A stretch of DNA of 64,000 bases from CAVZRC01 sp052148775 (GTDB lineage Bacteria > Planctomycetota > Planctomycetia > Isosphaerales > Isosphaeraceae), in contig JBKQHM010000056.1 of NCBI GenBank assembly GCA_052148775.1, forward strand, positions 1 to 64,000. Direction: 5' to 3'. The notes beneath the pieces are model-generated. The model did not search any database, was not told the origin of the DNA, and was given only the letters and a program-made list of their open reading frames with translations. Of the stretch, positions 17,103-26,235 are shown piece by piece; position 1 is the first letter of the stretch; the number at the start of each line of letters is the position of its first letter. The position numbers and the translations under genes are program-made.

Positions 17103-17630
17103 ATGCCGTATCAATACGTGAGAGAGCCGCTGACCGCCGACGAATCGGATCGCCTGTCCAACGCCTGCGAGACACCCACCGAGCGACTCGTCGTCTGGAT
17201 CTTGCTCGATACGGGGCTCCGCGTCGGCGAGCTTTGCGGCCTCACCTCGAAAGACATCCTCTGGCAGCAGCGCCAGCTCCGGTTCAAGGGCAAGGGTGAC
17301 CCTCATGGCAAGAAAACCAAGGTCCGCGTGGCGCCGATGTCCAACCGCGTGCGAACGCTTCTGGAGCACCACTTCGCGATGGAGAAGACGTTCCCGGTCA
17401 AGGCGCGGCGTGCCCAGGATATCGTCAAGGGGGTGGCCAACCGCGCGGGGATCACCAAGGACGTGAGCCCGCATGTGCTTCGGCATACCTTCGCCACAAC
17501 AGCCTTGCAGAAGGGCATCAGCTTGGCGACTGCCCAGAAGATCCTGGGCCACGACCGGCTCCAGACGACGGCCATCTACCTCAATTTCACCGACACCCAC
17601 ATCCAGGAGGAGTTCGAGCGGAAGTGGTGA
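17103..17630 (+). CDS. Minimal tyrosine recombinase (catalytic domain only)
   Basis: The 175-residue protein consists of the catalytic domain of a tyrosine recombinase: Arg in LLDTGLRVGELCGL, Lys in RFKGKGDPHGKKTK, His-x-x-Arg in PHVLRHTFATTALQ, His in ILGHDRLQTTAIYLNF and the Tyr of that motif. There is no N-terminal SAM-like core-binding domain, which usually contributes about 100 residues; the upstream sequence 16911-17102 does not encode one in any frame I could see. It may be a naturally compact integrase or a 5'-truncated one with a new start. The active site is intact. Confidence 0.88.
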   Translation: MPYQYVREPLTADESDRLSNACETPTERLVVWILLDTGLRVGELCGLTSKDILWQQRQLRFKGKGDPHGKKTKVRVAPMSNRVRTLLEHHFAMEKTFPVKARRAQDIVKGVANRAGITKDVSPHVLRHTFATTALQKGISLATAQKILGHDRLQTTAIYLNFTDTHIQEEFERKW

Positions 17631-17907
17631 GGACGAACTGGAGGAGCGGCCGTCCCGCAAACTCGATGGTCCGGGTCTGTTATCCGCTCCGTTGCTACCG
17701 GAACTGAAGGAGCCCGGATGCCCGTCGGTTTTCTGACCGCGGAGCCGCAGAGAATCACCGACCCGACGTGCCCGAGACGCTCCGGCGTCGGCGAGACCCA
17801 CTGGGACCATGTCAATGAGATCAAGGCGGCCTATGGACGGCGACACGCGACCGTTCCCGGAGCGGGGATCGCGTGTTCTCCACGAGGGACAGGATGATAC
17901 GCCAGAT

Positions 17908-18612
17908 ATGCGCCCACACCATCCGACATTACCCGGTCGAATCCTGGCCCTCCTGGCGGCCGTCTTGATACTCAAAGTGACCGCAAGCGTCGTGTCGAAC
18001 TATCACCAATACTTACCGCCCGATTTCGCCTCCGACTTCCTGCGTGGTCGAGAACGCTACTTCTGGGGCGTCTATCGATGGGCGTTCTACACCCACATCC
18101 TGTCCGGCCCCGTCTCGCTGATCCTGGGCCTGATCCTGATCGCTGAACGGTCTCGGGCGCGTTTCCCGAGATGGCATCGTCACCTCGGCCGGCTTCAAGT
18201 CGCGTGTGTCCTGTCGCTGGTGACGCCCAGCGGACTCTGGATGGCCTACCATGCCCGGGCGGGTCCGATCGCGGCGGTCGGCCTGGCGTCGCTGGCGATC
18301 GCCACCGCGACCTGCGCCTCGCTCGGCGCACGTTCGGCGATAACGCGACGGTTTGCGGATCATCGTCGATGGATGTGGCGATGTTATCTCTTGCTCTGTT
18401 CGGCCGTCGTGCTGCGGCTGATCGGCGGGTTGGCGACGGTCACAGGGGTGGCCGCCCCGTGGGTCGATCCCCTGGCGACCTGGATGTGCTGGCTCGCGCC
18501 GCTCGCGGCCTTCGAGTTTCGCGAGTGGACAAGGCGAAAAACCGGGTCCTCCGAGCCGGATCGGCCGCGAACCCGGGCGGCACGGAGGCGACGGGATGTA
18601 TCGTTCCCCTGA
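17908..18612 (+). CDS. DUF2306 multi-pass membrane protein
   Basis: The 234-residue protein has about six membrane helices and the DUF2306 hallmarks: HILSGPVSLILGLILI, RFPRWHRHLGRLQVACVL and FADHRRWMWRCYLLLCSAVV with paired His residues that could bind haem or metal. The family resembles b-type cytochrome-like membrane proteins, but function is unproven. I start at 17908 (MRPHHPTLPGRILALL). The frame extends to 17809, but that part is arginine-rich and unlike the family. The gene has no clear partner. Confidence 0.75.
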   Translation: MRPHHPTLPGRILALLAAVLILKVTASVVSNYHQYLPPDFASDFLRGRERYFWGVYRWAFYTHILSGPVSLILGLILIAERSRARFPRWHRHLGRLQVACVLSLVTPSGLWMAYHARAGPIAAVGLASLAIATATCASLGARSAITRRFADHRRWMWRCYLLLCSAVVLRLIGGLATVTGVAAPWVDPLATWMCWLAPLAAFEFREWTRRKTGSSEPDRPRTRAARRRRDVSFP

Positions 18613-18675
18613 GATCGAGGCCGTTGCCCCACTCTCGGCGACGGTCGCCGCTGCCCGGTTCAAGGCCCGAGCCGA

Positions 18676-19443
18676 TCACCACTCGTCGTTACCTGCATGG
18701 TCGCCCCCGGATATCGTCATCAACGCCCGACGCACCTTGGTCGAGATGCTGGATTTCAGGAACCTCACGCTACCGTCGACGAAGCACGCGTTCGTGCCTC
18801 CCGCGTGGTGGGACTTCGTCTTCGGCCCGAGGCTCATCAACAAAGCCTCGCCCGCGTCCGCCGGGGCCATCCAGGGGACGGCATTCTCCTCGCCGGCCTC
18901 GATCACCATGAGCGTCGCCCCGTGATCATCCGTGATCTCGGCCAGGCGTCGAGGCTTCTCGGGGATGAAGCAGCCATCCGGGCCGACGATCGCCAGGTAG
19001 GTCGTCGTATTCCGCGGCCCGACCGCCCCGGGGCATCGAAAAACGGAGAGGTCGGTCTCGAGCGCCTTGGCGTTCGCCGGGTCATTCCAGGGCTTCGAGA
19101 GGTCGATCATCCGGTAGATCGACTCTTGCTCGAGATAGGGCAGGATCAACGTGCGCCAGCTATGCAATGGTCGGCCGTTCGCGTCCACGGTGTACGCGGG
19201 CGGCAGGGCCTTGTGTGCCTGCTCGTAGTTGTGGAGGGCCAGCGCGATCTGCTTGAGGTTGTTGACGCATTCGGCGCGGCGGGCAGCGTACCTCCCGCTA
19301 CGAGTGGCCGGTAACAGGAGGGCGATCAGCAGCGCGATGATGCTCAGCACCACGAGGACTTCCACGAGTCGGGACCCTCGCCTCGAGCCCGCCTTCGGCC
19401 GGGCGTCGTGGAACTCCGGATCATTCGCGAAGTCGGCTGACAT
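18676..19443 (-). CDS. DUF1559 pseudopilin-like protein
   Basis: The 255-residue protein has a type II/IV pilin-like N-terminus (SRRGSRLVEVLVVLSIIALL, then IALLLPA) followed by the planctomycete DUF1559 pattern CVNNLKQIALALHNYEQAH and PPAYTVDANGRPLHSWRTLI. The H-X9-DG C-terminal motif follows: HHAGGTNACFVDGSVRFLKS. Planctomycetes carry dozens of these; they are thought to be processed by a prepilin peptidase and displayed at the surface. The usual GFTLVE cleavage motif is here GSRLVE, so processing may be altered. No pilus assembly genes are nearby. Confidence 0.9.
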   Translation of the reverse strand: MSADFANDPEFHDARPKAGSRRGSRLVEVLVVLSIIALLIALLLPATRSGRYAARRAECVNNLKQIALALHNYEQAHKALPPAYTVDANGRPLHSWRTLILPYLEQESIYRMIDLSKPWNDPANAKALETDLSVFRCPGAVGPRNTTTYLAIVGPDGCFIPEKPRRLAEITDDHGATLMVIEAGEENAVPWMAPADAGEALLMSLGPKTKSHHAGGTNACFVDGSVRFLKSSISTKVRRALMTISGGDHAGNDEW

Positions 19444-19463
19444 GGATGCGATCCCCGATACCG

Positions 19464-19638
19464 TTAGACTCGCGCCCGCTCAGTGCGATTCACACCATGG
19501 TAAGGCCGAGCCTCCTGGGCCGCCAGCCTGGCCTTGCCGTTGATCGTGAGCACCTCGGCTTGCCAGTCGATCGAGGAACACGACCGTGCTCCGCATGAAA
19601 TCCGGCGGGGGATGGATCTCGCGATCGAAATCGAGCAT
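19464..19638 (-). pseudogene. Frameshifted Phd/YefM-like antitoxin remnant
   Basis: An ATG at 19638 with GGAGG 5 bases upstream opens a frame MLDFDREIHPPPDFMRSTVV-FLDRLASRG, matching the N-terminus of Phd/YefM-type antitoxins of the 'xxDFxRNTxxFLxxL' class. The conserved next segment, EVLTINGKARLAAQEARPYH, appears in a different frame immediately after, at about 19555-19500. The sequence then runs out before the C-terminal helix. So it carries a frameshift at about 19560 and a 3' truncation. No toxin gene is adjacent. Confidence 0.6.
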
Positions 19639-20135
19639 GGAACCTCCACGATTGCAGGCGACATGACGGATCTGGCGGCGCGCAATTTTTCATTTTTCTT
19701 GAATTTTCGCATCCAATTACTCTATAGAGACTTAGAGTGGAAAAATGCTCCCATTTCCCGATAGGTGCATTTATGTTTTTTGAAAGTCGCGCCATTCTAT
19801 AAGTAAGGACGCGTCCGCCACGATTCCCCACCGTGCCCCGTCCGGAAACCGATCGGATCGTCACAGGCCAGGAGTTGCCCCATGATCCGTACCCTCGATG
19901 ACCGGACCGACTCGGCCCGGGGTCGATCCCGAAATCGTTAATGGCCTTGGTGATCGGTGATGAGGGCCCGCCGAGAATGTTGCAGGAGAGTGCAAACCAG
20001 CGCAACGACTCGCGGCGGGCGACGCCTCACCTGGAGTCGAACGAGCCGATCGTTCATCCCTCGGATGGTGGGTTCCCATCCCCACCCCCCGGGCATCGAC
20101 AACCCCCCGCCTCACAAGGACCGGAGTTCATCAAC
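19639..20135. other. Intergenic with AT-rich island
   Basis: Bases 19680-19800 are markedly AT-rich for this genome (runs of T, then TCTATAGAGACTTAGAGTGG at about 19722) and probably hold the promoter region for the remnant antitoxin or the cytochrome gene. The rest is ordinary GC-rich sequence. The cytochrome frame extends back to 19941 but is unconserved there. No other gene was seen. Confidence 0.35.
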
Positions 20136-23100
20136 GTGATTAGTCCCCTGGTCTCTTCGATCTTGCTGGCTATGGTGATCTCCGGCGCGGACGGCGGTCC
20201 CACGGGCGGCGTCCCGGCACCGCTCGACCAGCAGCTTCGACGGGAAGACCCGTCGTCGCTCGCTCGCGATGCCCGACGCCTGGGCGACGCCCGTCGCGGC
20301 GCCCTGGTCTTCTATCAGCCGGCGCTCACGTGCACCAAATGTCACGTCAACGAGCGAGCCGACGCGCCCCCGACCCTCGGGCCGGACCTGGCCTCCCTGG
20401 GTAAAGACGTGCCCGACGTCGAGCTGGTCGAGGGGGTCCTCGAGCCGTCGAAGGCGATCAAGAAGGGATACGAACCGATCACGATCGCCACCGACGACGG
20501 CCGGACCATCAACGGGTTACTGGCGGAGGAGCGGCCCGACGTCATCGTCCTCCGCGACCCAGCCCAGGACGGCAAACCGGTCACGATCGCCCGAGGCCGG
20601 ATCGAGCAGCAGGGCAGGGGGGGGACATCGATCATGCCCGCCGGGCTCGTCAATACGCTGGGCTCCCGGCAGCAGTTCCTCGACCTCTTGCGATACCTCA
20701 TGGAGATCGTCGAGCACGGGCCGGCGCGGGCGAGAGCCTTGCGGCCCGACCCGTCGCTCGTCTCGCCCCCCTTGCCCGAGTACGAACGCCGTCTCGATCA
20801 CGCCGGGATGATCGCCGGGCTGGGCTCCGCGAACTTCCGCCGCGGCGAGGCGATCTATGGCCGTGTCTGCGCCAACTGCCACGGCACCAGGGACCAGCCC
20901 GGCTCGCTGCCGACCGCCCCCCGTTTCGCCATGGCGACGCTCAAGAACGGCAGCGATCCCTACACCATGTATCGGACGATCACCGACGGCTTTGGCCAGA
21001 TGGCGCCGCAGACGTGGATGGTCCCCCGGCAGAAGTACGACGTCATCCACTACATCCGCGAGGCGTATCTCAAGACGGGAGGCACCGGCCGGTATGCCGA
21101 CGTCGATCGGGCGTACCTGGACCGCCTGCCCAGGGGGACCACCCAGGGCCCTGCGCCCTCCGAGATCGAGCCGTGGGTCGCGATGGATTACGGGCCGAGC
21201 CTGATGGCGACCATCGAGGTCGGCGACGATGCTTCGAACTTCGCCTACAAGGGGATCGCCGTCCGGCTCGACCCGGGGCAGGGGGGGGTGTCTCGAGGCG
21301 GCGCCTGGATGCTCTACGACCACGACACGCTCCGCCTGTCGGCCGCGTGGACCGGCCGGGGCTTCATCGATTGGAACGGCATCAACTTCAACGGCCGGCA
21401 TCAGGTCCATCCCCGGGTCGTCGGCCGGGTCCACGTCGGCAACCCGGACGGTCCCGGCTGGGAGAATCCCGGCGACCCGGCATCCAAGGACCCCCGGATC
21501 CTCGGGCGGGATGGCCGACATTACGGACCCTTGCCCCATACCTGGGCTCACTACAAGGGGCTCTATCACCACGGCGACCGGGTCATCCTCGCCTACGCCG
21601 TCGGGACGACCGACATCCTCGAAACGCCCGGTCGTGAGATCGATCCGGCGCATCCGGACGTCCCGATCTTCACCCGCACCCTGGAGCTCGGCCCGTCGGA
21701 CGTCGATCTCCTGATGCGAGTGGCCCCCGCGATGGTCGCCGTCAGCCTGGTCGGCGAGGGTGCGTCGAAACTGATCCGCCGAGACGGGATGACAATACTG
21801 AGCGTCCCGCGATCCGATTCGACGCGGGTGGTCAAGCTGCTGATGTCGGGCGGCGGCCCGACGGCGCTCGACGCCTATGCCGCCGCCTCGGCCCCGGCGA
21901 CGCCGATCGAGCCCCTCACCCACGGGGGTCCTCGGCGATGGCCCGAGATCCTCAAGACCCAGGCCGCGATCGGCAGGGATGACGGGCCATTCGCCACGGA
22001 TGTCCTGACCGTCCCCGACAACAATCCCTGGCACTGCCTGATGCGGCCCTCGGGCTTCGATTTCCTGCCCGACGGCCGACGCGCGGCAGTCTGCACCTGG
22101 GACGGCGACGTCTGGCTGGTCGACGGGGTCGACGAGCCGTCGCGGGGCCTCGCCTGGCAGCGGATCGCCTCGGGGCTGTTCCAGCCCTTGGGGGTGAAGG
22201 TCGTCGGCGGGCGGATCTACATCGGCTGCCGCGACCAGATCGTCTGCCTCCGAGACCTCAACGAAGACGGCGAGACCGACTTCTACGAGTGCTTCAACAG
22301 CGACCACCAGGTCACCGACCATTTCCACGAGTTCGCGATGGGCCTCCAGGTCGACGCCCAGGGGAACTTCTACTATGCCAAGGCGGCCCGGCACGGCCTG
22401 ACCGCGGTGGTGCCGCAGCACGGCACGCTCCTGAAGGTCGGCAAGGGGGGCGGGCCGACCGAGATCCTGGCGACCGGATTCCGGGCCCCCAACGGCGTCT
22501 GCCTCAACCCCGACGGCACCTTCTTCCTGTCTGACCAGGAAGGGTTCTGGATGCCCAAGAACCGGATCAACTGGGTCAAGCGCGGGGGATTCTACGGGAA
22601 CATGTGGGGATACCACGATGTGACAGACCCGTCCGACGACGCGATGGAACAGCCGGTCTGCTGGATCACCAACGCCTTCGACCGGTCGCCTGCCGAGCAG
22701 ATCTGGGTCGAGAGCACCAACCCCGCCTGGGCACCCCTGCGGGGTTCCTTGCTCAGCCTGTCGTACGGCAACGGCAAGGTCTTCGTGGTACCGCACGAGA
22801 TCGTCGGAGGCCGGATGCAGGGGGGGATGTGCGCCCTGCCGCTGCCGGCGTTCCCGACCGGCGTGATGCGGGGCCGGTTCCATCCGTCCAATGGCCAGTT
22901 CTACGCCTGCGGCCTGTTTGCCTGGGCCGGGGATCGGACCCAGCCCGGCGGCTTCTACCGGCTCCGTGCCACCGGCAAGCCGATGTTCCTGCCGGTCGAG
23001 CTGCACGCCCGGCGGAATACCCTGGCAATCACGTTCACGGGGCGGCTCGACAAGAAGTCTGCCGCCAACCCGTCGAACTACGCGGTCAAGACGTGGTCGC

Positions 23101-23315
23101 TCAAGCGGACCGTCAACTACGGCTCGGACCACTACGACGAGCGGCCCGCCCGGGTCGACGGCGTGAAGGTCTCCGACGACGGCCGGACCGTATCCCTCGA
23201 GGTCCCCGACCTCCGGCCCACCTGGTGCATGGAGATCACCTACGCCATCCGAGGCGAGGGAGGCGAGCCGGTCGAGGGTGCCATCGACAACACGATCCAT
23301 CAGCTTGGCGATTGA
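20136..23315 (+). CDS. Large secreted di-haem cytochrome c with DUF6797-like region
   Basis: The protein is about 1,059 residues. The GTG at 20136 gives a signal peptide (VISPLVSSILLAMVISGADG) and has GGAG 9 bases upstream; the open frame before it is not conserved. Two c-type haem motifs are present: CTKCH (66-70, in a PVC-type cytochrome context LDQQLRREDPSSLARDARRL ... GALVFYQPALTCTKCH) and CANCH (245-249, second cytochrome domain ending MAPQTWMVPRQKYDVIHYIR). A long DUF6797-like region follows, then a propeller-like region with FDFLPDGRRAAVCTWDGDVW and FRAPNGVCLNPDGTFFLSDQ. Such proteins are found in planctomycetes that degrade complex polysaccharides. An electron-transfer or dehydrogenase role is inferred. 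Confidence 0.88.
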   Translation: MISPLVSSILLAMVISGADGGPTGGVPAPLDQQLRREDPSSLARDARRLGDARRGALVFYQPALTCTKCHVNERADAPPTLGPDLASLGKDVPDVELVEGVLEPSKAIKKGYEPITIATDDGRTINGLLAEERPDVIVLRDPAQDGKPVTIARGRIEQQGRGGTSIMPAGLVNTLGSRQQFLDLLRYLMEIVEHGPARARALRPDPSLVSPPLPEYERRLDHAGMIAGLGSANFRRGEAIYGRVCANCHGTRDQPGSLPTAPRFAMATLKNGSDPYTMYRTITDGFGQMAPQTWMVPRQKYDVIHYIREAYLKTGGTGRYADVDRAYLDRLPRGTTQGPAPSEIEPWVAMDYGPSLMATIEVGDDASNFAYKGIAVRLDPGQGGVSRGGAWMLYDHDTLRLSAAWTGRGFIDWNGINFNGRHQVHPRVVGRVHVGNPDGPGWENPGDPASKDPRILGRDGRHYGPLPHTWAHYKGLYHHGDRVILAYAVGTTDILETPGREIDPAHPDVPIFTRTLELGPSDVDLLMRVAPAMVAVSLVGEGASKLIRRDGMTILSVPRSDSTRVVKLLMSGGGPTALDAYAAASAPATPIEPLTHGGPRRWPEILKTQAAIGRDDGPFATDVLTVPDNNPWHCLMRPSGFDFLPDGRRAAVCTWDGDVWLVDGVDEPSRGLAWQRIASGLFQPLGVKVVGGRIYIGCRDQIVCLRDLNEDGETDFYECFNSDHQVTDHFHEFAMGLQVDAQGNFYYAKAARHGLTAVVPQHGTLLKVGKGGGPTEILATGFRAPNGVCLNPDGTFFLSDQEGFWMPKNRINWVKRGGFYGNMWGYHDVTDPSDDAMEQPVCWITNAFDRSPAEQIWVESTNPAWAPLRGSLLSLSYGNGKVFVVPHEIVGGRMQGGMCALPLPAFPTGVMRGRFHPSNGQFYACGLFAWAGDRTQPGGFYRLRATGKPMFLPVELHARRNTLAITFTGRLDKKSAANPSNYAVKTWSLKRTVNYGSDHYDERPARVDGVKVSDDGRTVSLEVPDLRPTWCMEITYAIRGEGGEPVEGAIDNTIHQLGD

Positions 23316-23337
23316 GGCGAGGAGCGAAAGGCCGGCC

Positions 23338-24204
23338 ATGCAAATCGTCGAGAACGCCACGATCCTCACGCCGACCAGCGGGTTCCTGGAGGCCGGCTAC
23401 ACGCACACGATCAACGTCTATCAGGGGTGCGCCTTCGCCGGCTCGCTGTGCGGGATCTACTGCTATGCCCAGCACAACCGATGGATTACACGAGGGCGGC
23501 CCTGGGGCCTCTATGGCGCCAAGCGGCAGGTCGCCGAGGCGTACCGTCGCGATTACGACCGGATCAAGCGGCCGAGGCGGGGCGATCCCAGACCCTTGAA
23601 GATCTACATGAGCAGCAGCACCGACCCCTATCTGCCCCAGGAGAAAACCCTCCGGCTGACGCGATCGCTCCTGGAAGCGATGCGCGACCGGCCGCCGGAT
23701 GTGCTGGTGATCCAGAGCCATCACACGCTCGTCGATCGCGACATCGACCTGATCGACGACTTGTCGACGCGATGCGAGCTCTGGGTCTCGCTGACGGTGG
23801 AGACCGACATGGACCCCGTGCCCGGCTTCCCGCCGCACGCCAGCCCGCCGGCCCGTCGCCTGTCGACCCTGGCCGCGTTCCGCGCGCGGGGTATCCCCAC
23901 CCAGGCCACGGTCAGCCCCCTGCTGCCCCTGGCCGATCCCGAGGCATTCGCCCGTCGACTCGACGTCGCCTGCGACCGGGTCGTCGTCGACCATTACCTG
24001 ATCGGCGACGGCTCGCCCAACGGCTGGCGGACCCGGCGCACGAGCCTCGCCGACCGGCTCGAGCGGGCCGGATTCGGCGAGTGGAACTCGCTGGCCAAGC
24101 TCTGGGAGGTCCGCGACCGGCTCGCCGTCGTGATGGGAGCAAGCCGCGTCCTCGTCGGCTGCGAGGGCTTCAATGCCGTCGGTACCCGCTCCGCCGGCGT
24201 GTAA
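23338..24204 (+). CDS. Radical SAM protein (SPL/Rv2578c-like) with atypical Cys spacing
   Basis: The 288-residue protein begins MQIVENATILTPTSGF; purine-rich GAGGCGAGGAGCG precedes the ATG. It matches the spore-photoproduct-lyase-like radical SAM group: HTINVYQGCAFAGSLCGIYC-YAQHNRW for the cluster loop, then PLKIYMSSSTDPYLPQEKTL, VLVIQSHHTLVDRDIDLI and VSLTVETD. The iron-sulfur cysteines are spaced C-x6-C-x3-C rather than C-x3-C-x2-C. It should bind a 4Fe-4S cluster and SAM; the substrate is unknown. The start lies 22 bases after the cytochrome stop, so co-transcription is likely. Confidence 0.82.
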   Translation: MQIVENATILTPTSGFLEAGYTHTINVYQGCAFAGSLCGIYCYAQHNRWITRGRPWGLYGAKRQVAEAYRRDYDRIKRPRRGDPRPLKIYMSSSTDPYLPQEKTLRLTRSLLEAMRDRPPDVLVIQSHHTLVDRDIDLIDDLSTRCELWVSLTVETDMDPVPGFPPHASPPARRLSTLAAFRARGIPTQATVSPLLPLADPEAFARRLDVACDRVVVDHYLIGDGSPNGWRTRRTSLADRLERAGFGEWNSLAKLWEVRDRLAVVMGASRVLVGCEGFNAVGTRSAGV

Positions 24205-24205
24205 C

Positions 24206-24229
24206 CAATGACCAATGACCAGTGACCAA
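24206..24229. repeat. Short heptamer repeat array (TGACCAR)
   Basis: Three or four copies of TGACCAA/TGACCAG lie between the convergent radical SAM and sigma-54 regulator genes. This is the same heptamer as the longer array at 7873-7932. Confidence 0.85.
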
Positions 24230-24234
24230 TGCGA

Positions 24235-25743
24235 CTAATCTTCCTTCTTGAACTCGTTCTTATCGATCTGGTAGAGGGCGATCTTGTCGGTGATGGTGCG
24301 CCTCGAGAGGCCGGTGAGCCGGGCGGTGCGGCCGATGTGGCTGCGGGTCCGCTTGAGGGCGCGGCGGAGGTAGCGTTCCTCGAAGACGGCGGTCAGCTCG
24401 GCGAGCTGATCGGTCAGGGGTCGCGACAGGTCGACGGGGAGCTGGTATCGAGGCCGGCCCGGCTTGAGGATCTCGATGGGGAGATTTTCCGGCTTGATCG
24501 TCTCGTCCCTGGAGGTGACGCAGGCGCGCTCGATGGCGTTCTCCAGCTCGCGGATGTTTCCGGGCCATCGATGCTGGAGCATGGCCTCCATGGCCTCCGG
24601 GGAGATGGTCTTCGGGGGCATTCCGGGCCGGCTGAACTTCTGGACGAAGTGGGCGGCGAGCAACGGGATGTCCTCGGGACGCTCGTGCAGCGGAGGGAGG
24701 TCGATCTTCACCACGTTGAGCCGGTAGTACAGGTCCTCGCGGAATTTCCCATCCTTGGAGAGCCGGAGCAGGTCGCGATTGGTGGCGGCGACGACGCGGA
24801 CGTCGACCTCGACGGTCTGCGCCCCGCCGACCCGCTCGAACCGGCGCTCCTGGAGCACGCGCAGCAGCTTGGCCTGCATGGCCAGGGGGATCTCGCCGAC
24901 CTCGTCGAGGAAGATGGTACCGCCGCTGGCCAGCTCGAACCGCCCTTTGCGCTGGCCGGCGGCGCTGGTGAATGCCCCCTTCTCGTGGCCGAACAGCTCG
25001 CTCTCCAGCAGCGATTCGGGCAGGGCCGCGCAGTTGACCGCGACGAACGGGCCGTTGCGGCGCGGCGAGTCCTCGTGGACCGCGCGCGCCACCAGCTCCT
25101 TGCCCGTCCCGGTCTCGCCGAAGATCAGGACCGTGCTGACCGTCTGGGCCACGTGGTTGATCAGCTCGAAGAGGTCGTGCATCCGGGGGCTCTTGCTCAG
25201 GATGCTATGAAACATGTCTTGATCGTGCAATTGTTCGCGCAAGACGGCGACTTCGTCCTGAAGGGCGCGCTCGCGCAAGGCGCGCTGGATCACCAGGCGC
25301 AGGTGCTCGAGGTTGATCGGCTTGGTCAGGAAGTCGGCCGCTCCCAGCCGCATGGCCTGCACGGCGTGGTCGATCGTGCCGAAGCCCGTCGTGATGATCA
25401 CGTCGGCCGGCAGCCGTCGCTTCTGCACCTCTTCCAGCAGTTGCAGGCCGTCGACTCTCGGCATCTTCAGGTCGGTCACGATCACGCTGTAGGGCCGCTC
25501 GGTCAGCGCCCGGAGCGCGTCGCTGCCGTTGGCGGCCGTATCCACGATGACGCTGGGATCCGCCTCCAGGAAGACCTGGATTTGCTTGCGAGCCGTCTCG
25601 TTGTCCTCGACGATCAGGATGCGTCGCCGAGACGCGGAGGTCGCCGCGACGGGGTTTGCTTCGTCGGGCGTATCCTCGGGCTTCGTCACGCTCGTCTGGT
25701 TGCCGGTCAAAGGTCGTCTCCTGTCTGGGATCTCGACGGCCAT
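24235..25743 (-). CDS. Sigma-54-dependent response regulator (NtrC family)
   Basis: The 502-residue protein has three domains. The receiver spans about 40-155, with phospho-acceptor Asp91 in TDLKMPRVDG and Lys in FLTKPINLEHL. The AAA+ sigma-54 activator domain spans about 180-410: Walker A GETGTGKE at 209-216, sigma-54 contact loop GAFTSA at 256-261, Walker B GGTIFLDEVGEIP. A Fis-type helix-turn-helix lies at the end (HIGRTARLTGLSRRTITDKI). The loop is GAFTSA rather than GAFTGA. It would activate sigma-54 promoters on phosphorylation. It diverges from the AI-2E-type transporter gene, whose upstream region contains a sigma-54-like promoter. The ATG at 25743 starts MAVEIPDRRR. Confidence 0.93.
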   Translation of the reverse strand: MAVEIPDRRRPLTGNQTSVTKPEDTPDEANPVAATSASRRRILIVEDNETARKQIQVFLEADPSVIVDTAANGSDALRALTERPYSVIVTDLKMPRVDGLQLLEEVQKRRLPADVIITTGFGTIDHAVQAMRLGAADFLTKPINLEHLRLVIQRALRERALQDEVAVLREQLHDQDMFHSILSKSPRMHDLFELINHVAQTVSTVLIFGETGTGKELVARAVHEDSPRRNGPFVAVNCAALPESLLESELFGHEKGAFTSAAGQRKGRFELASGGTIFLDEVGEIPLAMQAKLLRVLQERRFERVGGAQTVEVDVRVVAATNRDLLRLSKDGKFREDLYYRLNVVKIDLPPLHERPEDIPLLAAHFVQKFSRPGMPPKTISPEAMEAMLQHRWPGNIRELENAIERACVTSRDETIKPENLPIEILKPGRPRYQLPVDLSRPLTDQLAELTAVFEERYLRRALKRTRSHIGRTARLTGLSRRTITDKIALYQIDKNEFKKED

Positions 25744-26235
25744 TCCGGAGGCGCTGAGAACCTAGCCCACTATACATGCGCAGAATGTCACCTACAACCG
25801 CGGCTCGTGCGGTTGCGCCGGGTCTCTTCGGGCGACGGCTCTTACGAAATACGGCGAGCCGGCCGGAAGGTTCGCCACCGGACCGACGGTTCGCGGGGAC
25901 TTCCTCGCGACGGAACCGGATCGCAACACCCGGCTCGCCGGTCACTTGCGATCCGGCTATGGGGTCGGGACGCGATCCGGCGCGACCGGGATCCCTGCCG
26001 GGGCCGTTCGGCCGAAAAGCTCGGGCGGCTCGGCCACGATGTCAACGCTTTCTCACCCTCAAATGACGGCCTATCGTCGCGCCGATCGATGTCGAACCGG
26101 GGCCTCAACGGCCCTCGACGGGAAATTCGGATTGGCAATTGGCCTCCCGATTGCTCTGTCAGAGGGCGAGGTTCCCCGGGGCGCGGGTGCTCTGGCGGCG
26201 AGATCGGCACGAAGGCGTTGAAACGAGGGATTCCC
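25744..26235. other. Divergent intergenic region
   Basis: These 492 bases separate the sigma-54 regulator and the AI-2E-type transporter. Apart from a candidate sigma-54 promoter at 26139-26155, it shows GC-rich sequence with short inverted runs around CCGGCCGG (about 25858) and no gene. Confidence 0.35.
26139..26155 (+). promoter_or_regulatory. Candidate sigma-54 promoter (-24/-12)
   Basis: TTGGCCTCCCGATTGCT keeps the invariant GG and GC separated by exactly 10 bases and matches the consensus TTGGC...TTGCT in the outer positions, but not CACG in the middle. Transcription would start about 26166, 70 bases before the transporter gene. The adjacent divergent gene is a sigma-54 activator, which raises the odds. 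Confidence 0.4.

Noticed and set aside
20517..23369. 950-codon minus-strand frame opposite the cytochrome gene
   Set aside because: Antisense artefact of high GC; the plus strand has two haem motifs and a signal peptide.
24229..26235. N-terminal 669 codons continuous with the AI-2E transporter
   Set aside because: Runs antisense through the sigma-54 regulator; the true start is the GTG at 26236 with a ribosome-binding site.
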